Shown piece by piece: positions 31,430-36,947 of a stretch of DNA of 36,947 nucleotides. The position numbers were made by a program, and so were the translations under genes. The notes beneath the pieces were generated by a model. The model did not search any database and was not told the origin of the DNA. It saw nothing but the letters and a program-made list of their open reading frames with translations. The DNA is from Candidatus Dormiibacterota bacterium (GTDB lineage: Bacteria; Chloroflexota; Dormibacteria; Aeolococcales; Bog-877): assembly GCA_027306885.1 (NCBI GenBank), contig DAHUYV010000081.1, positions 1 to 36,947 of the forward strand, written 5' to 3'. The number at the start of each line of letters is the position of its first letter. Position 1 is the stretch's first letter.

Positions 31430-34400
31430 CTAACCTCCCGCCAGTCCCAGCCCGCGCTTCCGGCGCCGTCGCAGCAGGCGCCCCAGGGGCAACCCTGGTC
31501 GGAAAGGCAGGTGCCCTCGTCGTGGCGCGGCAGTGCGGGGAAGGCCCCCTGCGCCAATTCGGCGGCCTCGCGATCCAGCAGGGCCTCGAACTCGGCCTCC
31601 GCCTCGGGCGTCAGCAGCGCATCCGACCATCCCACCTTGGTGCCCTCTGGGCCGACCAGGAACCCGCGGGCAGCCAGCCCGACCTTGAACCGTGACGATG
31701 GGTCCTGACCCAGGTACCAGTTGCGCACCGCCACCGGGCGCGCCTCCCCCAGAAGCTGGGCCAGCGCGCCCGAGCGCGCCGCCAGCTGATAGATGGCGAG
31801 CTGCCAGTCCTGCGGGGGCCCGGCGTCGTCGCCCAACAGGTGGGCCATCAGTCGGTCCCGGGAAGTGGGCGGCCCGGCCCCGGTCTTGTAGTCCACCACC
31901 TCCAGCTCCCCCGAGGGGCCCCTCCAGACCGCGTCGATTCGGCCCACCAGCTCGTATCCACGCCGAGGTACGGCGAACCCGACCTCGTGGGCTAGAGGGC
32001 TCCCGACTAGAGCCGGGCCCGGATCGACGATCCGTTGCACCCACCGGAACAGCAGGGCTCGCAGCCAAATCTCGACGGCCAGCACCTCGAGGGGATCGAG
32101 CAGCCGCTCGCGCACCCAGGGGAGGATCTCAGCCCGGATCAGCGTCCCCGCCGCCGCAGCGAATTCCTCCCCACCCAGGGCTTTGGTGTCGCCGTCGCGG
32201 TACATTCGCTCCAGGAGCGTGTGGGCCGCGGTCCCCTGGACCATCTCCCGACTCTCGGGCTCGGTCACGCGCAGACGGTGAAAGTGGTAGAGGCGCGGGC
32301 ACGCCAGCCACCGCCTCAGGCTGCTCGCGCTGAGGCGGGAGGAAGGCCCGGCGATGGACGCCGCGACCGGGTCCCATGGGGAGAGCTGGGCCGCCAACTC
32401 CAGCGCCCCCGGCGGTGCCCATCCCGTCGAAGGTGGGGTCCCGTTGCCAGCGAGCGCCCCGGCCAGCGTGGAGAGGCAGTCCGACTCGGTCACGTCCAAT
32501 GCCAGCGGAGCCTCAACGGCCCCTCCGACCAGCTCTTCAAGCGCCCGCCCGAAAGGGGTTCCCTCGACCGGCCGCTCCCCGTACCGCAGAGCCCAGGAGA
32601 CGGTCAGCTGCTGATCGGCCCGGCTGATACCCAGAAGCAGCCGGTGGCGCTCCCGGTCCAGACGATCATCCCCCGGCCCCAGCACCTCCTCCATCTCCGG
32701 GACCAGCTCGACCAGGCGCTGGCTGTCCTCGGGGCTGAGCAAACCGGTCCGGGCTGCCGGTCCGGGCAAGAGGCCCTCAGCCACGCCCACTAGGAAGACC
32801 CGCCGCCAGTGCCGACCCTTGGCCTGGCTGAGGCTGAGGACCGAGACCTCTGGACGATCCGGGGCCGGGCGCCGCTCAGCGTCCCACCCCGACCTCCGCA
32901 CCGCCCGGGTCAGAAGTTGCAGCCACTCGGTCAGCGTGGCGTCGGCCAGCCTCAGCGCCTCCCGGGCACCACCGGCATCCTGAGCCGCCAGGTTCAACCG
33001 TGCCAGGGCCGCCGCGGCCTCGCAGTCCTGGAGCGCCAGACGGGCGAGTCCAAGCCGGAGCTCCAGCGACCCGAGCAGAGCCAGCAGTCCCGAAGTGTCC
33101 AGCCGCCGAGCCGCCAGGCCCGGGTCTCCTCCTCCCAGGTCGCGCCAAAGTCGGGCCCGGGACGCCAGTTCACCGGCCGGATCCTCCAGGTCACCGTCCC
33201 AGGTGCGCAGCGCCGCCGCCACGGAGCGGCGCTCACGAGCGGCGCTTCTCCGCAACCGGTCCACCGCCCTGAGGCTGGGCGCCGATGGTCCATCGGTGAG
33301 GATTCGCAAAACCAGCGCCTCGTCGTGGGGAGCACAGAGGGCGGCGAGCCAGCTGGTGACCTGGCGCGCCACCAAGCTCTCCGACCAACGGGTCCTCTCA
33401 ATTCGAAAGGGCACGCCGACACCGGCGAGGGCCTGGCGGACGGCGGCCATCTGAGCCCCCGCCCGGGCCACCAGGACGGCAACCTGGTCGTACTCGATCT
33501 CCCCTTCGAGTCGGGCCAGCCGGATCTCCCGAGCCACCGCGAAGGCCTCGTCAGCTTCGTCCGGGGCTCGCCAGAGGCGCACCTCGGGAGCCGGCGCCAC
33601 TGAGGCCACCCGCAGTGACGCGCCGAGGTCAGGCGAAGCCAGGCCCCAGCGGTCCGCCACCATCTCGGAGAGGGAGCTGGGCCGGTTGCCAAGGTGCCAC
33701 TCCTCGGGGCGGAGCTCGCGCGGGAAAAGCTCCTCGAAGCATCGCGGGCTCGGGCCCGCGAATTCGGTCAGCGCCACTGTGGGGTCCCCGGCCACGACCG
33801 CGGCGTGCGGTTCGGTGAGCCGGCCGATCAGCTCTCTGATGAGATACCACTGGGCAGGGCTCAGGTCCTCGGCCTGGTCCACCACCAGCAGATCGGCCCA
33901 GTGATGCCGGGCCCGTGGGTCCGCCTGCAACAACGTCAGGGCGTCCCCGGCCAGGTCCTTGGTGTCTCGGGCCCCCATCTCCTCCAGCACCGTCTGGTAG
34001 CGGGCGGCCACCACGGTGATCTCAGCCAGGACCCCCCGCTCATCGGCCAGGCGCTGGGCGAGCAGAGCCGGGCCCACCAAGGCCTGTTTGAAAGCTCCAC
34101 AGAGGGCGAGGAGGTCATCGACACAGCCGGGCTCATGGGCCAGCGGCAACAGGCGGCGGAGCGCAGACCGCGAGCGCTCCAGGGCCGCGTCCATCGCCAC
34201 CCACTCCCCCACCCGGCGGAGCTCCCGCCGGTCACCGTGGGGGTCGGTATCAAGTATCCAACCCGCCAATCGCTCATGGGTGAGGATTCGTGGCGGGCGG
34301 TACAGGCCGGGCAGGAGCAGGTCGAGACGAGCCTCAAACGCCGACCCCGCGGAGTGACTGGGGGTCACGACCACGACGCGCGTGGGGTCCGCGCCGGCGC

Positions 34401-34512
34401 GGAGCCGAGCCGCCACCAGGGCGGCCAACGCTGTGGTCTTTCCCGAGCCCGGGCCTCCAGTCAGCCGGGTGGGGCGACTGGGCTGGGGAAGCTCCGTGAT
34501 GGCCCGAGTCAA
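31426..34512 (-). CDS. adnA: AdnA-like helicase-nuclease subunit
   Basis: A 1028-residue partner of AdnB. Walker A GGPGSGKTT is at residues 19-27. The Walker B position reads LLVVDQAEDLSPAQ, not the DExxD of active UvrD motors, as in the weaker motor of AdnAB. Other helicase-like segments are VVAGDPTVALTEF, LSLSQAKGRHWRRVFLVG and LLLGISRADQQL. The nuclease domain has LACPRLYHFHRL, LVGRIDAVW, LEVVDYKTG and QLAIYQLAA. Its last Cys set (CLSDQGCPWGACC) fits an Fe-S cluster. TTG at 34512 overlaps the TetR stop by 4 bp. Alternative names are AddB- or RecB-like; the double helicase-nuclease pair favours AdnA. Confidence 0.85.
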   Translation of the reverse strand: MTRAITELPQPSRPTRLTGGPGSGKTTALAALVAARLRAGADPTRVVVVTPSHSAGSAFEARLDLLLPGLYRPPRILTHERLAGWILDTDPHGDRRELRRVGEWVAMDAALERSRSALRRLLPLAHEPGCVDDLLALCGAFKQALVGPALLAQRLADERGVLAEITVVAARYQTVLEEMGARDTKDLAGDALTLLQADPRARHHWADLLVVDQAEDLSPAQWYLIRELIGRLTEPHAAVVAGDPTVALTEFAGPSPRCFEELFPRELRPEEWHLGNRPSSLSEMVADRWGLASPDLGASLRVASVAPAPEVRLWRAPDEADEAFAVAREIRLARLEGEIEYDQVAVLVARAGAQMAAVRQALAGVGVPFRIERTRWSESLVARQVTSWLAALCAPHDEALVLRILTDGPSAPSLRAVDRLRRSAARERRSVAAALRTWDGDLEDPAGELASRARLWRDLGGGDPGLAARRLDTSGLLALLGSLELRLGLARLALQDCEAAAALARLNLAAQDAGGAREALRLADATLTEWLQLLTRAVRRSGWDAERRPAPDRPEVSVLSLSQAKGRHWRRVFLVGVAEGLLPGPAARTGLLSPEDSQRLVELVPEMEEVLGPGDDRLDRERHRLLLGISRADQQLTVSWALRYGERPVEGTPFGRALEELVGGAVEAPLALDVTESDCLSTLAGALAGNGTPPSTGWAPPGALELAAQLSPWDPVAASIAGPSSRLSASSLRRWLACPRLYHFHRLRVTEPESREMVQGTAAHTLLERMYRDGDTKALGGEEFAAAAGTLIRAEILPWVRERLLDPLEVLAVEIWLRALLFRWVQRIVDPGPALVGSPLAHEVGFAVPRRGYELVGRIDAVWRGPSGELEVVDYKTGAGPPTSRDRLMAHLLGDDAGPPQDWQLAIYQLAARSGALAQLLGEARPVAVRNWYLGQDPSSRFKVGLAARGFLVGPEGTKVGWSDALLTPEAEAEFEALLDREAAELAQGAFPALPRHDEGTCLSDQGCPWGACCDGAGSAGWDWREVR

Positions 34513-35234
34513 GCGTGCAGCGGGGGTGCCACCGCTCGCGCATCGGGGCGCAGCTCAGGACCCGACAGCAGCGAGGCCAGAACCCAGCGCGGGTCCAGGA
34601 GCTGCCTCACCGCGCGGGCCCGAGGCGCCGGATCGTCGCCCTCACGAAGGGCTCCCGCCACCCCTTCCAGGATGGAGACCAGCAGTGGCCCCAGTCCGGC
34701 GCTGCGGGCGGCGTTCGCGGTGACGGCATCCGCACCGGCGTCCCTCAGGGTGGCTGACAGCACAGCGTCCTCCAGCTGAGCACGCACGGCCTGCAGACGG
34801 CGCCGCGCCGGGCCGGGGCTCCCGTCCACCATCTGAAACAGAAGTCGGAAGCCGGCCGGCGACCCCGAAGCAAACGTGAGGTAGGCGAGGATCAGGTCGC
34901 TCAGCGGCGGAGACGCCTCGAGGTCCAGAACGGCCAGCAGTTCCTCACTCTGCTGGTCCACGACCGCCAGGAGCGCCTCGAAGCGGTTGGGAAAGTGCCG
35001 GTAGACCAGAGGCTTGCTCACCCCGGCCTGCGCGGCGATGGTGTCCATCGTGGTCAGCTCCAGCCCCCTGGAGGTGAAGGCCACGAGGCAGGCCTGAAGG
35101 AGCTGCTGGCGACGGTCCTCGAAGCTGAGGCGGACGCGCCGGGCCGGCTCCGCCCGCCCGGCGGGCACGACCCGACCTACGGTCTCGACGGTCCCGGAGT
35201 TGAGCCATGGGGCGAGCTGACGCTCCCCGCTCAA
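34509..35234 (-). CDS. TetR-family transcriptional regulator
   Basis: A 241-residue regulator. The helix-turn-helix domain is clear: RQQLLQACLVAFTSRGLELTT (in segments), TIAAQAGVSKPLVYRHFPNRFEALLAVV. The C-terminal helical part would bind an unknown ligand. It starts with TTG at 35234, or alternatively a GTG about 22 codons later, since the first 35 residues are outside the conserved domain. It overlaps adnA by TTGA, so it is co-transcribed with the AdnAB genes. It is also divergent from the small ORF and aldehyde dehydrogenase genes, the usual arrangement for a TetR protein and its target. The 168 bp between the two transcription units likely hold its operator, but I found no convincing palindrome. 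Confidence 0.88.
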   Translation of the reverse strand: MSGERQLAPWLNSGTVETVGRVVPAGRAEPARRVRLSFEDRRQQLLQACLVAFTSRGLELTTMDTIAAQAGVSKPLVYRHFPNRFEALLAVVDQQSEELLAVLDLEASPPLSDLILAYLTFASGSPAGFRLLFQMVDGSPGPARRRLQAVRAQLEDAVLSATLRDAGADAVTANAARSAGLGPLLVSILEGVAGALREGDDPAPRARAVRQLLDPRWVLASLLSGPELRPDARAVAPPLHA

Positions 35235-35389
35235 GGCATCCCGCTCCCCCGCTGGCCGACCTCGACCTCGCCGACTGGCGGCGGAAAAGTGGCCCTATCC
35301 GCGGTCGTCACCTGGAGCTGCGGCATTGCTGAGCGCCTCCCCGTTACACCGCCATTCTACGGCCCGGGCCGAGCTCCGGAGACCGTTGC

Positions 35390-35395
35390 TACACT
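35390..35395 (+). promoter_or_regulatory. Leaderless promoter -10 box before the 32-codon ORF
   Basis: TACACT is followed by 7 nt and an ATG at 35403. It is the same hexamer as at 11235 and matches the window's leaderless pattern. Confidence 0.55.
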
Positions 35396-35402
35396 GCGGG
35401 CG

Positions 35403-35501
35403 ATGTCGCGCCTTCGGCACCTTGGCGAGCTGCAGTCCCAGGACCTGGCCGATCGGGCGGTGGCGCCGTCGGCTCCCCGGTTGGGCAGGGGCCCCAGGTG
35501 A
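35403..35501 (+). CDS. Predicted 32-residue leaderless small ORF coupled to the aldehyde dehydrogenase
   Basis: The ATG lies 7 nt after a TACACT -10 box, and the TGA at 35499-35501 overlaps the GTG start of the aldehyde dehydrogenase by 4 bp (GTGA). The product begins MSRLRHLGELQSQDLADRAV and ends in an Arg/Pro/Gly-rich tail. No family is recognised. It could be a leader peptide that delivers ribosomes to the dehydrogenase start by termination-reinitiation, a tiny protein of its own, or a chance ORF. The dehydrogenase GTG has no strong ribosome binding site, which favours coupling. Confidence 0.45.
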   Translation: MSRLRHLGELQSQDLADRAVAPSAPRLGRGPR

Positions 35502-36943
35502 CCCCCTCGGACCTCGGCCTCGAGTCGGGCCGCGCCGGCCAGCTCTACATCGGGGGTGAGTTCGTTGACCCCCGGGGCAGCAAGCGGCTTCCGGTCGTCG
35601 AAGCGGCGACCGGCGCGCTTTTGGCCGAGGTCGCGGACGCGGGCGCCGCCGACGTGGACGAGGCGGTGCTGGCCGCCGTGGCCGCCCAGCCCGGATGGGC
35701 TGCCACCGAGCCATCATCTCGGGCCGACCTGCTGGATGCGGTGCGGCGGGGTATCGAGCGGCGCGCCGAGGAGTTCGCCCGCTCGATAACCCGTGAGGTC
35801 GGGACCCCGATCCGGCACTCGCGGGCGATCCAGGTCGGCAACCCCATCGCCATCCTGGAGCACACCGAGGCCGCTCTCCGAGAGCTGTCCTTCGAGGAGA
35901 CCATCGGCAACTGCCTGGTGGTCCGGGAGCCGGTCGGCGTCGTCGGTGCGATCACCCCCTGGAACTACCCGCTGCAGCAGGTGGTGGCCAAGCTCGCAGC
36001 GGCGTTGGCCGCGGGATGCACCGTCGTCCTCAAGGCCAGCGAGGTGGCCCCGCTCACCGCCCTGCTCCTGGCGGAGGTGGCCGATGAGGTCCGCCTTCCC
36101 CGGGGGGTCTTCAACGTCCTGGTGGGTCGCGGGGAAACCGCCGGGGAGGCGCTGGTGACTCACCCCCTGGTCGACAAGCTCTCCTTCACCGGCTCCACCC
36201 GCGCCGGGCGGCGGATCGCGGAGCTGGCCGCAGCCCTGGTCCGGCCGCTCACCATGGAACTGGGAGGCAAGTCCGCCAGCGTCGCCCTGGAGGACGCCGA
36301 CCTCGCCACCGCGGCCAAGTTCGCTGTGTACAACGCCTTCCTCAACTCCGGCCAGACCTGCACCGCCCTCACTCGACTGCTGGTCCCCAAGACCCGGCTG
36401 GCGGAGGCGGAGGCGGTGGCGGTGGCCACCGCCGCCAAGCTTCCCCCGGGCGACCCCCTGGAAGAGGGCACAAGGCTCGGGCCCCTGGCCTCGCAGACCC
36501 AACTGGAACGTGTCCGCGGCTACATCCGCCGCGGCCTTGACGAGGGAGCACGTCTCCTCACCGGGGGACCGGACGTACCACCCGGTTGGGAGCGGGGCTT
36601 CTACGTCCTGCCCACCGTGTTCAGCGATGTCGATCCCCAGATGACCATCGCCCAGGAGGAGATATTCGGGCCGGTGCTCTGCATCATCGGGTATGACGAT
36701 GAGGACCAGGCGGTGGAGATCGCCAACGGAACCCCGTACGGACTGGCTGCCGCGGTGTGGGGGGGCCAGAAGGAACGGGCCATCGAGTTCGCCCGTCGAC
36801 TGCGCGCCGGCACAGTGGAGGTCAACGGCGGAGCCTTCAGCACGGTCGCCCCATTTGGCGGCGTTCGCCAATCGGGGTACGGGCGCGAGTTCGGACGCCA
36901 GGGGATAGAGGAGTTCCTGGTCCCCAAGTCCCTCCAGCTCTGA
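35498..36943 (+). CDS. NAD(P)-dependent aldehyde dehydrogenase
   Basis: A 481-residue enzyme that oxidises aldehydes to carboxylates in the cytosol. [14 protein letters not shown] opens the domain. [14 protein letters not shown] holds the oxyanion Asn and cofactor strand, [11 protein letters not shown] lines the cofactor pocket, and [13 protein letters not shown] is the Rossmann turn. MELGGKS carries the general-base Glu (about 254), and NSGQTCTA carries the nucleophile Cys (about 288), spaced 34 residues apart as usual. [13 protein letters not shown] and the C-terminal [13 protein letters not shown] complete the fold. Substrate specificity is not evident. GTG at 35498 overlaps the preceding small ORF; TetR control is inferred from the divergent neighbour. 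Confidence 0.93.
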   Translation: MTPSDLGLESGRAGQLYIGGEFVDPRGSKRLPVVEAATGALLAEVADAGAADVDEAVLAAVAAQPGWAATEPSSRADLLDAVRRGIERRAEEFARSITREVGTPIRHSRAIQVGNPIAILEHTEAALRELSFEETIGNCLVVREPVGVVGAITPWNYPLQQVVAKLAAALAAGCTVVLKASEVAPLTALLLAEVADEVRLPRGVFNVLVGRGETAGEALVTHPLVDKLSFTGSTRAGRRIAELAAALVRPLTMELGGKSASVALEDADLATAAKFAVYNAFLNSGQTCTALTRLLVPKTRLAEAEAVAVATAAKLPPGDPLEEGTRLGPLASQTQLERVRGYIRRGLDEGARLLTGGPDVPPGWERGFYVLPTVFSDVDPQMTIAQEEIFGPVLCIIGYDDEDQAVEIANGTPYGLAAAVWGGQKERAIEFARRLRAGTVEVNGGAFSTVAPFGGVRQSGYGREFGRQGIEEFLVPKSLQL

Positions 36944-36947
36944 TCCG

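Noticed and set aside
29897-31708. 603-codon open frame antisense to adnB
   Set aside because: It lies opposite conserved helicase motifs, so it is a codon-bias artefact.
35235-35402. TetR operator palindrome in the divergent region
   Set aside because: Scanning gave only short imperfect repeats that cannot be told from chance in this composition.
1-36947. CRISPR array, insertion sequence, prophage or toxin-antitoxin system
   Set aside because: No regularly spaced repeats, transposase, integrase or toxin-antitoxin pair was seen; composition is even along the window.

Overview
The window is a contiguous, very GC-rich bacterial chromosome segment with about 32 protein genes, packed with little intergenic DNA. 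No tRNA, rRNA, CRISPR array, insertion sequence or phage gene was recognised. The gene content suggests a Gram-positive-type, menaquinone-using bacterium near the Actinobacteria/Chloroflexota/Dormibacterota part of the tree. The clues are AdnAB-type helicase-nucleases, an imuA-imuB-DUF6504 operon plus dnaE2 under CGAAC-N4-GTTC LexA boxes, an HU protein, MenG, and many leaderless promoters. The phylum is an inference; no marker gene settles it.

Layout. 1-2791 (minus): dnaK and a coupled, membrane-anchored alpha/beta hydrolase that runs off the left edge. 2940-4873 (plus): a small exported protein and a secreted GH5 glycosidase. 4848-7513 (minus): two sugar-oxidoreductase genes, one a ThuA-Gfo/Idh/MocA fusion. 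7596-10299 (minus): menG, a divergent MTAP-family protein and an endonuclease/exonuclease/phosphatase protein. 10355-14741 (plus): LLM oxidoreductase, membrane protein plus glutaredoxin-like protein, a GT2-GtrA-GAF-like fusion and a BASS-type transporter. 14742-18023 (minus): dnaE2. 18308-21988 (plus): CHAD protein coupled to a ParA ATPase, then an MFS transporter. 22006-24015 (minus): ftsH. 24075-26334 (minus): imuA-imuB-DUF6504. 26494-28216 (plus): HU, an NAD-dependent epimerase and an SCP2 protein. 28238-35234 (minus): TetR-adnA-adnB. 35403-36943 (plus): a 32-codon ORF coupled to an aldehyde dehydrogenase.

How it fits together. DNA repair dominates. dnaE2 and imuA lie at separate loci but share one promoter design: a LexA box abutting TATCAT, then the start codon 6-7 nt later. 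These would form one SOS-induced mutagenic translesion system. AdnAB would process double-strand breaks. Protein quality control is represented by DnaK and FtsH.

Two expression habits recur. First, a TAnnnT -10 box sits 6-8 nt before the start codon, which predicts leaderless mRNAs. Second, genes in operons overlap by 4 bp (TTGA, GTGA or ATGA). The most interesting candidates for new biology are the CHAD-ParA pair (possible polyphosphate-granule positioning), the GT2-GtrA-GAF-like and ThuA-Gfo fusions, the divergent MTAP homologue coupled to menG, and the perfect hairpin at the predicted 5' end of the imuA message.
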